From Nostoc commune NIES-4072 (GTDB taxonomy: Bacteria; Cyanobacteriota; Cyanobacteriia; Cyanobacteriales; Nostocaceae), in NCBI RefSeq assembly GCF_003113895.1, contig NZ_BDUD01000002.1:558001-622000 (forward strand): DNA of 64,000 nucleotides, in the 5' to 3' direction. The position numbers and the translations under genes were made by a program. The notes under the pieces were generated by a model. That model saw only the letters and a list, made by a program, of their open reading frames with translations, ran no database searches and was not told where the DNA came from. Numbering within the stretch: position 1 is the stretch's first letter; each line of letters starts with the position of its first letter. Below, one piece after another: positions 45,190 to 54,843 of the stretch.

Positions 45190-45618
45190 AGGGCTTGCTG
45201 AAAAAGTCAGAAACCGGCAGGAGAAGGATTGATTAGTTACTCAATAAGGGTTAATCATAACTGTGTCCTATCTGCTTGCTATCAAATTATAAGTATCAAT
45301 AATATTAGACCGTATACTAGGTCTAATATTGAAAAATGGACACAAAAAAGTACACAAAAGCTGTGACATTTGAGTAGAAAGATTCAGGACTAAAAAAGTA
45401 ATAGCAATTGCAGTAACAGAAGTATGATTTAGTTTCGCCATCACTCTATCCAAGCCAAATCTTCTTTTAGCTTGTCCAAACTTACCCTCAATAGAATTAC
45501 GAATTCCTTCGTCCTCTTTAGCTTGCTTCTTTTTTTCCTCAACTCTTGCACCTGAATATATTTTTAGGCTCTAATAATCTAGAGACTGCCACCTTTTCTT
45601 TCTTTTTCAGCAAGCCCT
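45190..45618 (-). mobile_element. Deleted IS with both terminal repeats, carrying a transposase C-terminus
   Basis: agggcttgctgaaaaag at 45190 and ctttttcagcaagccct ending at 45618 are perfect inverted repeats of 17 bp. Inside, the minus strand encodes RNSIEGKFGQAKRRFGL..RVMAKLNHTS..AIAITFLVLNL, the C-terminal end of an IS5/IS1182-like transposase. The rest of the enzyme is deleted, leaving a 429-bp non-autonomous derivative. It forms the upstream boundary of the broken LamG gene. Confidence 0.75.
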
Positions 45619-45619
45619 G

Positions 45620-47545
45620 ACTAAGGGAGCAAATGGACTGCAAAATATCGACACCCTAGACTTTCGAGATGCTAACGGACTGCCCTTCTACGAACCCACC
45701 ACCGAACTCTGTACCATTGGCAACTTGCAAAAAGGTTGGTTTGCCGTCGTTTTAGTTCCCACCATCGAAAATGATATCTATCGTTGGCATATTTTCGCCC
45801 ATAACAGTCAAACCCAAAAAGTGGAATTGACCACCCTACGTGCCTCCGATGAAGGACTATTTGAAGTCAAAGACTACACCATTTTGGAAGAATCTGACAA
45901 CGGCTTACTACCCCGAAGCATTCCTGGTGTGATTAAGCGCACCTTAGATATTGCCAGTGTCACCATTAACAATGGTTTAGCCGCCACCAAATACGATTTA
46001 CAACAGTCTCAGATGACGCAATCAGGGCAAGAGCTACTGTTGAAAACCGCCACCAGATTGATGTTAACAGTTCCCACCAGCACAGGAACAGCCGCCCTCA
46101 GTTTTGCGATCGCCAAAGATGGGACACTCGCACAAATCGATGAAACACCAGACACTACTATCATTCGCAGTAACCAGCGCGAAGTTCTCTTACCCCTCAA
46201 CACCTTAGATGAAATCAAAGCCTTTGGTGACAGAACACCACCTCCCCAAGGCATCATTTCCGGGTTCTCAGAAGGTACTGAAGCAGAAGATGCCGAAGAT
46301 TTGGTGAAAATATCCACTAATGCCCAAGCCGCAGGATTAACCGATGGCGACCTAGTAAAAATCACTGGCACTAAAGATTATCAAGGTCTTTATAGCACCC
46401 GAAAAATCGATGCTAATACCTTTGAAATTAACATTGCTACAGGTACGGAACTAGGTTACTGGGAAAAACAACAAGAAGAAGGTGGCTTGATTTTTGACGG
46501 TATGATTACCGCCTACCAGAAAACAGCCGATGGCAAATTGCAAGTTACTTGTCCCAATCATGGTTTAGAGAATGGCGATCAAGTCCAGCTTACTGGCACA
46601 CAAGCCTACAACGATACTTACCCAGTCAAGAAGATTGACGATACTCACTTTATCATTGAGCGCAAATGGGCAACGGGAGAAGCCATCAACGTCAGACTAG
46701 TAGCCCTGAAGCGACGCGGTATAGTCTTTGATGGCGTGGATGATTATGTAGCAATTCCCTACTCCACAGAACTTAACCCCAAACAATTTACCGTTACCTG
46801 TTGGGCAAAAGTTACAGGAGGACAAGGAACTTATCGGTCTGTAGTCACCTCCCGCGACATCAAGACCAGCAATACTTCTGGATATATGATCTATGCTGGA
46901 GACAACAATAAATGGCAATTTTGGCTTGGTAATAATACCCAAAATTGGCTTAAACTTACTGGTTCCGATATTGTCCTCAATCAATGGACACACATTGCCG
47001 CTACCTTTGATGGTAGTAAAGCTAAACTGTATATCAATGGAATATTTGCCGCAGAAGTAGCAGCAAATTATACAGCTAACACAGCCCGTCCTCTGCGAAT
47101 TGGTACAGGAGGAACAGAGGGAACAGCACAACAATTTTTCTCTGGTCAAATTGCCGATGTTCTGATTTGGAACTTAGCGCGCACCGAAACAGATATCAAA
47201 AATAATATGTATCTGCAACTAACCGGCAAAGAAGTTGGCTTAGTCGGTTATTGGCGCTTAGGTGGCATCTCCGAAGGCAAGGTGATTGACTTTGCAGATA
47301 ACGGCAGTGATGGTACAGTCTATAGCGATCCTTATGTAGGGGCGATGACACTCAACCGCAAACTGGGAGACAATACAACTGATGCGGTGAAATATAGCAA
47401 TTCTGAGCTAATTGCAGTTAGTCAACGGGCAACATATCAAGAAACCTTGGTTTTTAGATTCTACTGCCACGATTTCTTTTGGTGTATGGAGCCATGTTGC
47501 TACTACCTACGATGGAACAACTCTAAAACTTTATATCAATGGTAA
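45620..47545 (+). pseudogene. Large LamG-domain protein, 5' part missing and 3' frameshifted
   Basis: The reading frame is open right from the IS border at 45620, well before the TTG at 45725, so the native N-terminus was cut off by the IS. The protein begins with a beta-rich region with phage-tail or structural-protein character (GNLQKGWFAVVLVPTIENDIYRWHIFAH). Two repeats of an about 60-residue unit follow (ITGTKDYQGLYSTRKIDANTFEI and LTGTQAYNDTYPVKKIDDTHFII). Then comes a LamG/concanavalin-like domain (VFDGVDDYVAIPYST..WTHIAATFDGSKAKLYING). The frame is lost at about 47440 within a second LamG. The following reading frame (47412-49781) is its continuation. Confidence 0.7.
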
Positions 47546-49781
47546 GTTAGAAGCCTCTCAAACCTTTGGTAGCATTATCGCTAATGCTTCACCATCTGTA
47601 TTAATTGGTGCACGCCAAATGAATGGACAAGCATTTGTTTGTTTCAACGGTCAAATAGCCGAAGTCTGCATCTGGAATACAGCCTGCACAGAGGCACAAA
47701 TCCAAGCGAATATGTACCAAAGCCTAACAGGGCAAGAGTCAGGTTTGGTTGCTTATTTGCCACTCAATGAAATCAAACCAGAAGGCTCGACGCTCAAAGT
47801 TTTAGATCTCACCAGTAACAATAATCATGGTACTGTCAATGGAGCAATTAGCCAAGATGACAACACCTTGCCCATTGGCGGCAATGCTTTAGTGAGTGCC
47901 GAATACAGCACAATTACTGTTGAACCTGTCACCAAGCGTAAATCTGCGCTCATGCGGCGTTTTATAGCCAGTCCCGCCCTCAATGGTGTGGAATTACTAC
48001 CAGACAAACGCATCGAAGAACTAGAACTCAAATGGATTGGTAATGCCCAGTTTGCCCCCACCCTCCTGGGCTACATTGAAGGTGCGCCACCTGTACCTAG
48101 TGAAAACCTGACCTTGCCGGATGACTATAATGGCGCAAGTTCAGTAGAATTAACTATCTCTGAAGATGTGGCATTTAGCTGGAATCGTTCTCAAGATAGC
48201 GGATTGGGTGCGAGTACCGAAATATTTGCAGGTGCCGATGCAGAAATGAGTGCAGGTTTTGCAGTTTCCGCAAAAATAGCTAGGGTTCGTGCTGGCTTCA
48301 CAGGCAACCTTGCCTTTAGCTACCAATTCCAGAATGAGAGTAACATTACCTCTAGCTCATCTCTGAGCATGACGGATAAATTGGAACTGCGGGGTACACC
48401 AGAAACAACTCCTAAGTTCCCTCATCTGAACAACCGATTTATTCCCAAAAACGTTGGTTATGCTTTGGTGGTTTCTGCCTTAGCTGATGTGTTTATTACT
48501 CGACTAGCCCGGAGTGGCAAAATGGTTGGGTATCAAGTCCAACCTGTTGATGGTATTCCCCCGGATGTGAATACAATTACCTTTTTGATGAATCCGGCTT
48601 ATACCATGAATGGTAGTTTGGATGGGTTAACGGGGAGTAGTGCTACTAGCGATCGCTTCTTTAAGCACGTTCCCCAAATGCGCGCTCAGTATGGTTCTCT
48701 TTATCCCGCCAGTTACTATCGTCTGCAAGAAGCTTATAACCTCAAACAAGCGATGGAGAAAGAAGATAAGCGCCGAGAATCTTATTTTGATAACTTTGAT
48801 GTGCGGACAGTTGATGAAACCTCTTTGGGACGGAATATAGATAGTGGTGATGCTCCCTCTACTGTTGGTGTACAGAGGGAAGAAGACAAATCCAGTACCA
48901 CGATGACTGATGAGCAAAAGACAGCACAGCTAAAAACCGAATCAGCAGCTCTTGTCAAGCAGCAAAGCGCGGCTACCGAAGCTAAAAAGGCAGAAATCCA
49001 AGGTAAGATTGACGACCAAGATCAACGAGTCCATGCTCAAACAAGTTTTGCCGGCTGGCAGAAACGAATGGAAGATATTCAAATCAAGGCAGGCAAGCGG
49101 AACATTGTCAATACCTATGTCTGGGATGCTGATGGCGGACTGCGAACTGAAGCTCAGAGTTTTGCCAATACAGTTGAGCATACCATTGGTGGCTCCTTTG
49201 GGCTGAATGCAGGTTTAGGATTTGAAGGAAAGTTTGGTGGTGGCGGTGCTGCTGTAGAACTAACTGCTCAAGCTACTATTAACATGACCCAAACTATGAG
49301 CAAAACTGAATCTCGCAGCAAAGGTATACAGTTAAATGTAGACTTGAGCGGAATCGAGTTCCGGGGAATCACTAACTACAACGATCTACCAATTTTACCA
49401 GGAGAGAAAGTAGACCGCTATCGGTTTATGAGTTTCTATCTGGAAGGTACTACCCAAAACTTCCAAGACTTTTTTAGCTATGTGGTTGACCCGGAATGGT
49501 TAGCTAGCAATGATGAAGAAGCACGAGCGTTGCGGCAAACACGAGCCGGCAAACCTAACAAAGCTTGGCGGGTGCTGCATCGTGTTACTTACGTGGAACG
49601 TCCAGCTTTGATGGGATTTGGTCAGGATGCTCGCACATTAAAGTCTATAACAGTAATTTCTGACAACCAGATATTGCTCGATAAAATTACTGAATGGCAG
49701 AAAAAGAACCAGAAATTAGAGGAGAAGATTCAGGGGCTAGAAGGGAAAATCAATCAAATTATTAATGCCCTGCAAAGATAG
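47412..49781 (+). CDS. C-terminal part of the LamG protein; possible pore-forming-type module
   Basis: A 789-residue frame. It opens with the second half of a LamG domain (SFGVWSHVATTYDGTTLKLYINGKLEAS), so the first half was deleted along with the frame. Residues about 240-430 alternate Ser/Thr and hydrophobic residues (ASTEIFAGADAEMSAGFAVSAK, FSYQFQNESNITSSSSLSM), a pattern like amphipathic beta-hairpins. A charged coiled coil (about 490-555) follows, then a second Gly/Ser amphipathic stretch (HTIGGSFGLNAGLGFEG; TINMTQTMSKTESRSKG). The C-terminus is a coiled coil with heptads (KKNQKLEEKIQGLEGKINQI). I cannot name a family; membrane insertion is an inference from the residue pattern only. Expression is doubtful because the natural start is missing. 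Confidence 0.55.
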   Translation: MQLVNGQHIKKPWFLDSTATISFGVWSHVATTYDGTTLKLYINGKLEASQTFGSIIANASPSVLIGARQMNGQAFVCFNGQIAEVCIWNTACTEAQIQANMYQSLTGQESGLVAYLPLNEIKPEGSTLKVLDLTSNNNHGTVNGAISQDDNTLPIGGNALVSAEYSTITVEPVTKRKSALMRRFIASPALNGVELLPDKRIEELELKWIGNAQFAPTLLGYIEGAPPVPSENLTLPDDYNGASSVELTISEDVAFSWNRSQDSGLGASTEIFAGADAEMSAGFAVSAKIARVRAGFTGNLAFSYQFQNESNITSSSSLSMTDKLELRGTPETTPKFPHLNNRFIPKNVGYALVVSALADVFITRLARSGKMVGYQVQPVDGIPPDVNTITFLMNPAYTMNGSLDGLTGSSATSDRFFKHVPQMRAQYGSLYPASYYRLQEAYNLKQAMEKEDKRRESYFDNFDVRTVDETSLGRNIDSGDAPSTVGVQREEDKSSTTMTDEQKTAQLKTESAALVKQQSAATEAKKAEIQGKIDDQDQRVHAQTSFAGWQKRMEDIQIKAGKRNIVNTYVWDADGGLRTEAQSFANTVEHTIGGSFGLNAGLGFEGKFGGGGAAVELTAQATINMTQTMSKTESRSKGIQLNVDLSGIEFRGITNYNDLPILPGEKVDRYRFMSFYLEGTTQNFQDFFSYVVDPEWLASNDEEARALRQTRAGKPNKAWRVLHRVTYVERPALMGFGQDARTLKSITVISDNQILLDKITEWQKKNQKLEEKIQGLEGKINQIINALQR

Positions 49782-49874
49782 CAGTAGTTAATAAACCTCT
49801 GAGGATGTTTGGAAAGTCGTGAAAGATAAGCTGTTACGCATTTAAGTTGCGTAGTTACTCATGAGGGTTGTCCA

Positions 49875-49922
49875 GAATCAACAGTCAAAAGTCCAAGTTC
49901 AGCCAAGACTTGTGACTGTTGA
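49875..49922. repeat. Intergenic hairpin repeat
   Basis: tcaacagtca and tgactgttga are inverted about a short centre, with agtc/gact continuing the stem. This cagtcaaaagtc-type hairpin is common in cyanobacterial spacers. A gggagcaatgcga stretch at 49930 resembles one MITE end but has no partner. The rest of 49782-50000 holds no gene. Confidence 0.5.
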
Positions 49923-50000
49923 CCCTTGACGGGAGCAATGCGATGCAAGTGACGTGGGCGAGCAGGGGAGGCAGGGGAAGAGAAAGAAATTAAGTGTATT

Positions 50001-50222
50001 TCAACGATTGAGAGCCTTCTGAACAGTTTTATACCCAGTAGCAAGATTCCCTAACTTCAGTTGAGACTGCTGGGCGATCGCGTAAAATTTCAAGTTCTGA
50101 AATCGCTGGCAAACCGACAGGCTGTTTAACACTTGCTCAGGCGTGAGTGCGAATCGCCCTAGTAATCTATTTGCAGCAATGCTCGGTTTGGTAGTTGTGG
50201 GCGGTAAGCGATCGCAATCCAT
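50001..50222 (-). CDS. Small protein with a C-terminal motif shared with the 56220 remnant
   Basis: A 73-residue frame ending LKLGNLATGYKTVQKALNR. The frame at 56220-56483 ends with the clearly related LKLGKQAPGYKTAQKALNRFI. The N-terminal portion here is not similar and may be a fusion or drift. The shared module (a charged helix) is unknown to me. The gene may be a remnant. Downstream spacer 50223-50672 holds only short direct repeats (gcgttcgcggctgttgtggg-like) and no gene. Confidence 0.35.
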   Translation of the reverse strand: MDCDRLPPTTTKPSIAANRLLGRFALTPEQVLNSLSVCQRFQNLKFYAIAQQSQLKLGNLATGYKTVQKALNR

Positions 50223-50672
50223 GCGTGAGAAATCCGCATCTTAGCAGATTTGTGTCTACTTTCTTTTTTCAGCAAAAGCGATCGCGCTTATTAATGCCTT
50301 CACGAAGTTATAGGTGTTTCAGCTTGCAACTTGTCCAAAATCTTCTTCAAGTCATAGAAAGCTAGAGCGGTTATTGTTACTGTGCAGCTTCAAAAGGTTG
50401 GGGAATATTTGGCATCAAGGGTACATAATTGCTGTAACGCTTGAAATATCTGGTGTTTAAGGACTGTTAGCATAAGTGCGTTCGCGGCTGTTGTGGGCAT
50501 AAATGCGTTCTTCATTTTAGCTTTTACCAACTTTCGATGATTGAATAGTTTCTTTCGTCATACCCAAAACCCAGCAATATATTTGAAAATATGGCACAAG
50601 CTCAATGTTTCTGTTCTTTTGGATTAGACGCATTCAAGTAACTTTTTAGAATGAAATAGCCCTGTTTACTTG

Positions 50673-51329
50673 TTACTTGTTACTTGTGATTTGATATTCG
50701 GCAGGTAGCTTCAAATTGTACCATTGTTTTGGAATATCAATATCCGGAATTATCAATCGACTCTGCATTGGATCTCTCTCATTAGAGTACAATTCGTGAA
50801 TCTTAAAGGCAGGAATCAACTTAATTAACCGAGTTTTTATACCGATTGGATCTAAAAAATAGTTGAAAGTTGAAAGTTTTGAAGTTATGGATATCAAATG
50901 AGGTTTCTCCTCATTTATTTGAATAAAGTTTTTTGAATGCGCTACAGCCATCAATAATTTACCAATTCCTTTTTTTCGCCAGTTCTCTTTGACTACAAAT
51001 TTAGTCAATTCTCGTATATAATTGCCTGAATACTTACAAGGAACTTCGGTTTCTGCTAGTAAACTATCAATATCTTCTGAAGTAACCCCTCCATATCTTT
51101 CTAAGTTTGTACTATGTATATACAAGCTTATAGTGGACACAAGTTCATCATTAACTAAACCCATTAAGTAGTGATGAGGCCAGAGTTCAATTTTATTTTC
51201 TGGATTATAAGTACTGGAGAAGGTAATACCTAACTCTTTGTAGTAAACTTGGGCGATTAAAGATTGGCATTGAAGTACTTCAGCCTCAGTTTCTGCAACC
51301 TTAAAAATTAAGCGAAAACTCCGATTCAT
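50673..51329 (-). CDS. GNAT-fold N-acyltransferase-like protein
   Basis: A 218-residue protein. FRLIFKVAETEAEVLQCQSLIAQVYYKELG at the N-terminus resembles the region of LuxI/FeeM-like acyl-amino-acid synthases in which the chain clamps the acyl carrier. YIRELTKFVVKENWRKKGIGKLLMAVAHSK is a GNAT acyl-CoA/ACP-binding motif (R/K-x-x-G-I/x-G-K/A). The remaining part is a typical mixed fold. It lies 318 bp downstream of a heme-oxygenase-like protein gene on the same strand. The acyl donor and acceptor are unknown. The stop lies in a cttgtta tandem repeat. Confidence 0.65.
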   Translation of the reverse strand: MNRSFRLIFKVAETEAEVLQCQSLIAQVYYKELGITFSSTYNPENKIELWPHHYLMGLVNDELVSTISLYIHSTNLERYGGVTSEDIDSLLAETEVPCKYSGNYIRELTKFVVKENWRKKGIGKLLMAVAHSKNFIQINEEKPHLISITSKLSTFNYFLDPIGIKTRLIKLIPAFKIHELYSNERDPMQSRLIIPDIDIPKQWYNLKLPAEYQITSNK

Positions 51330-51372
51330 TTGCTTTTCAAGCGGATTGCAAGCATTTTTACGATGGATGAAT

Positions 51373-51461
51373 AGACCTCTTGCAAAAGTCCTTCTTAGCG
51401 TTTTTTTCTTTGCGTCTTTGCGCCTTTGCGTGAAACAAAAAAATATTTATGCAAGAAGTCT
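51373..51461. repeat. Short inverted-repeat element
   Basis: agacctcttgca at 51373 and tgcaagaagtct ending at 51461 are near-perfect inverses. The centre contains the common tttgcgtctttgcgcctttg series. It looks like a small non-autonomous element and lies in the 51330-51647 gap. Confidence 0.55.
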
Positions 51462-51516
51462 AATAATTATGTATGCACACATGCCCTATTAAAAACAGCA
51501 ATAAATGGTATGGTAA

Positions 51517-51651
51517 CTGGGGCAAGTTGATATTGTATTAAGAATTTTAGTCCCACCCGATGGACGAATACAACAAGCAATTGAACAGAGGATTATTCTG
51601 ACTGACTATAATAATTATTTGTCTCGCCCATCATTGCTGACTAAATATTAG
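51517..51651 (+). pseudogene. Short coding-like remnant on the + strand
   Basis: The frame from 51517 to the TAG at 51651 reads RILVPPDGRIQQAIEQRI and then LTDYNNYLSRPSLLTKY. It has no start codon but protein-like composition. It looks like the C-terminal tail of a lost gene; the family is not recognised. Confidence 0.3.
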
Positions 51652-52403
51652 ACCTGAATCCTTGCTTCAAAATTATATAGCTCACGATGGGCTTGTGCTA
51701 AATTGAGACAGTCACTTAAGCAAGAACCATAAGTGTCGAGAGCCTTACTAGCAATACTAGATAACACTGTTAAATAATCGGGATTACTATTGAGTAAGTT
51801 TTTGATCATTCTCTCATTGAGTTGAGTGTGAGCAACATCTACAATAATATGTTCTTCTAAAAAGCTGATACATTTGGTAATATCGTTACCAAGTACTTTT
51901 TTGCACTGCTCAACTAGGTGAGATAGGCATCGCAAAGATAACATTTCAATTTCATACTCTATCGCCACTTGACCAAACGGAGTGTCTCCCGTGATTGTAT
52001 CTTCATGTAGTTTATAATACTCAGATACACTGTCAGTTTTAGGCTGAGAGAAAAACCACTCTGCATCCAAATGCGGTTTTCGTTGACTATTCCAACGGGA
52101 TACTAAAGCTTTAGTATCTGCAATCATCATTAACTGATGCCCTGCTTCTCCTTTGGCGTGTGCGATTAATAATTGACCCACTTCAGTAAGACCAATTTCA
52201 ATACAGCGCTCACCTGCTCTGCGAATCCAACTTTCAACTGGCTCAGTCATTTCAATTCCTTGAGAACAGTAGTATAGCAAAAACATCTCTAAAAGAATCG
52301 GGTCGATATTAGGGTCAAGCAAAGCCTTTAAGGTTGATCCGCGATCAAATCGAGATCGAGCAATAGAAACATTATTGGTGTAAATATCAAATGCTTCTTG
52401 CAT
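51648..52403 (-). CDS. Heme-oxygenase-like (CADD/DUF3865-type) diiron enzyme candidate
   Basis: A 251-residue all-helical protein. Possible metal-binding residues are spread as in the heme-oxygenase-like oxidase superfamily: Glu in LLEMFLLYYCSQGIE, HAKGEAGHQLMMIADT (about 83-98), and LEEHIIVDVAHTQLNERMI (about 181-199), with conserved-type Glu/Asp/His. It recalls cyanobacterial DUF3865 proteins, described as CADD-like from a Nostoc structure. It lies upstream of the acyltransferase-like gene, so the two may form a small biosynthetic pair. The reaction is unknown. Confidence 0.6.
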   Translation of the reverse strand: MQEAFDIYTNNVSIARSRFDRGSTLKALLDPNIDPILLEMFLLYYCSQGIEMTEPVESWIRRAGERCIEIGLTEVGQLLIAHAKGEAGHQLMMIADTKALVSRWNSQRKPHLDAEWFFSQPKTDSVSEYYKLHEDTITGDTPFGQVAIEYEIEMLSLRCLSHLVEQCKKVLGNDITKCISFLEEHIIVDVAHTQLNERMIKNLLNSNPDYLTVLSSIASKALDTYGSCLSDCLNLAQAHRELYNFEARIQV

Positions 52404-52515
52404 AAGAATGTTGTGTAATTTTTTTTAAATTTAACGCTTAATCTTAACAGCTTATTAATCACTTGTAAACGGGTGCATCCCAATTTTTATTCTTCCAAAA
52501 CAAACAAATAAATAA

Positions 52516-52761
52516 TCAATACGGTTCAAAGCCGAGATACGCGGCTTTGAACCAAATAAACAAGAATACTAGCCAGGGATTGTCATTGATAAACAAGTGG
52601 TCACCCACAAATCGGATAAACAGTAACGCCCCAAACCAAAAGATGGTTCCGAGACTCATGAATAGGATTAGGTTAGTCAAAGATTTGTAAGAATTCAGCA
52701 CGCAGGACTCAGCGGTGTCAAAATTGTGAAGTAATTTAGGATAAATGTCAGATGTTATCAT
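52516..52761 (-). CDS. Small membrane protein
   Basis: An 81-residue protein with two predicted membrane helices (about 29-51, LTNLILFMSLGTIFWFGALLFI, and about 60-75, NPWLVFLFIWFKAAYL). No family is recognised. Its first ten codons and the upstream 85 bp are duplicated as a direct repeat at 52890-53006, where the ATG is lost. Confidence 0.5.
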   Translation of the reverse strand: MITSDIYPKLLHNFDTAESCVLNSYKSLTNLILFMSLGTIFWFGALLFIRFVGDHLFINDNPWLVFLFIWFKAAYLGFEPY

Positions 52762-53006
52762 TAAATCTTCTTATGCTTATTTAAGCATTCTGACTTTTGA
52801 ATTCTGACTACCTTAACTGATATATATGATGTTTTGGCTAAAGTAATTTACCTTTTAACTGATTTAAATGATAGCCATACTTGAAAATTAATTTAGGATA
52901 AATGCGAGATGTGATTATTAAATCTTCTTCTGATTATCTAAGCATTCTGATTCTTGAATTCTGACTACCTTAACTGATGTATATGATGTTTTGGCTAAAG
53001 TAATTT
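52733..53006. repeat. Direct repeat of about 117 bp
   Basis: 52733-52849 and 52890-53006 are about 90% alike at constant offset 157. Both run from aatttaggataaatg to ggctaaagtaattt. The first copy contains the start of the small membrane protein gene. Confidence 0.85.
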
Positions 53007-53185
53007 CGGTTCTTCCGGCATTTTTATGGTGATAATTAAAAGTTACTAAATTTTAAAGACTGTAATTTAGTGTTATTGATACTTGAAATACAGACAGTGT
53101 AAGTATTTAAGAAAAATAAAGCATACTTAAATAAACCAGAAAAACCAGTTTATATTATAACATGGTAAATTTTTAGACAGTCGTT

Positions 53186-54391
53186 ATGAAATTTCCTGTA
53201 GAACAAATCCTAAATCTTCCCGATATGAAAGTATTAGATTTTCAGGAACTTGAAGGGGAAGAAATAATTATAACGATAGAAAAAAGTGTGAACTATTCGA
53301 CTTGTCCTTGGTGCGGACAAATCACTCACAGTATACATCAAAATCACTGGCGGATAATTCATGATTTACCGTGGAACAAAAAAACAGTGTTGTTAAAAAT
53401 AAATCGTCGGCAATTTAAATGTCATAAGTGTAAAAAAGTATTTAGTGAACAACTAGATTGTGTAGATCAAAGCAAAAGATATACTAAAAGATTAGCAACA
53501 GACATAGTTCAACAAGTATTAAATAGTAATATCCATAGTGTTGCCAAAAGAAATAGCTTAAGTGATGAAGAAGTAGAATCAATGTTAAAAAAGCAAGTAG
53601 CACAAATATTAAACATCAACTTAAGTCAGATAAAAAAGTTAGGGATAGATGAAATAGCTTTAGTTAAAGGACAAGGAAACTACTTAGCAGTATTAGTGGA
53701 TTTAGATACTCATAAACCAATTGAGATAGTGCAATCAAGACGGATAGAAGATATTCGTGAAGTACTTGTAAATTGGGGCGTTGAGGTACTTAATCAAATT
53801 GAAGAAGTGAGCATTGATCTCTGGTCGCCTTATAAAAACTTAGTAGAAGAGTTAATGCCAAATGCTAATATAACTGCTGATAGATTTCATGTAATGAAGC
53901 AAGTAAATGACGAATTAGATACTATGCGTAAAGCTGAAAAGAAAGCAGCCATGTCGCTAGATAATAAATCAGAGAGAGAGCGAATATTAGAGGCATTGAA
54001 TAAAAGTAAGTATGCGCTGATAAAAAATCAAGATTCTCTTAATGAAAAGCAAAGAAAAAAATTAAAATCTGTGCAAGAGGTGTCGCCAAAACTAGCCAAA
54101 ATGCACGCACTTAAAGAAGAATTCCGAGATATATTTGAAACAACTAAATCTTGGGGGGATAGTATAATAAAACTATTGGATTGGATGTATGATGCACTTT
54201 TATATTTTCCGAAAAGTCTAGGTACAATAGTTAGATGGTTTGGTGAAATAGTCGGTTATTTTGACGGAAGAACTACAAGTGGAGCTGTAGAAGGAATTAA
54301 TAATAAACTCAAGTTAATTAAAAGGCTTGGATATGGCTTTCGTAACTTTAACAATTTCAGATTACGCAGTTTGTTAAACTGGCATTTATGA
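53186..54391 (+). CDS. ISL3 family transposase
   Basis: A 401-residue protein. The N-terminal zinc-binding part (CPWCGQITHSIHQ; FKCHKCKKVFSEQL) and the catalytic core (LGIDEIALVKGQGNYLAVLVDLD; VSIDLWSPYKN; ADRFHVMKQVNDELD; SGAVEGINNKLKLIKRLGYGFRNFNNFRLR) define ISL3. A left-end-like ggttcttccggca lies at about 53008. At the right, TerB-like coding sequence begins within the stop codon itself, so the IS right end has been deleted. The enzyme looks intact, but the element is probably immobile. Confidence 0.92.
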   Translation: MKFPVEQILNLPDMKVLDFQELEGEEIIITIEKSVNYSTCPWCGQITHSIHQNHWRIIHDLPWNKKTVLLKINRRQFKCHKCKKVFSEQLDCVDQSKRYTKRLATDIVQQVLNSNIHSVAKRNSLSDEEVESMLKKQVAQILNINLSQIKKLGIDEIALVKGQGNYLAVLVDLDTHKPIEIVQSRRIEDIREVLVNWGVEVLNQIEEVSIDLWSPYKNLVEELMPNANITADRFHVMKQVNDELDTMRKAEKKAAMSLDNKSERERILEALNKSKYALIKNQDSLNEKQRKKLKSVQEVSPKLAKMHALKEEFRDIFETTKSWGDSIIKLLDWMYDALLYFPKSLGTIVRWFGEIVGYFDGRTTSGAVEGINNKLKLIKRLGYGFRNFNNFRLRSLLNWHL

Positions 54392-54644
54392 AGATTTAGA
54401 AGAAGTCATTGCTCGCTCTCCTCAAGTATCCATAGCACAGAGAGATTTACTTCTCACGGCAATTAGGGCTTGTGCTGCTGATGGCGAACTTCATGAACAG
54501 GAAAAGGCAAAAATTCGGCAAATGGCTTCTATTATAGGGGTTTCAGAGGAAACAGTAGAGCAATTAGAGCAACTACAAAAAGAAGAATCAGCATTACGCC
54601 AAAAACGCATTAACCTCTTATATCCTGAAAAAAGCCCCTATTAA
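54390..54644 (+). pseudogene. TerB-like protein, C-terminal remnant
   Basis: An open frame without a start, overlapping the ISL3 stop, reads QRDLLLTAIRACAADGELHEQEKAKIRQMASIIG and then VSEETVEQLEQL. This pattern (acidic DGELHEQEK followed by a helix) is the typical TerB/tellurite-resistance helical unit. The N-terminus was removed with the IS end. The spacer 54645-54843 shows no gene. Confidence 0.6.
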
Positions 54645-54843
54645 CAATACCGTTGCCAAAATAAGAGCATGAAGAGGTAGGGCGTTTCGTAGTAGAGTTA
54701 TTGTCTCTCACAACGACAACTCAGAAACTACTAGCCGCCCATGCCCGACATCTTATCACTATTGCAATGCCTTCTACCGCAAATAAACGCTACAACGATG
54801 CGGCAATTGAACCAGATAATACTGCAAAGGCAGGAGAACTTAT

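Noticed and set aside
49930..49943. gggagcaatgcga, similar to a MITE end
   Set aside because: One mismatch within the end, no interior similarity and no opposite end within several hundred bases.
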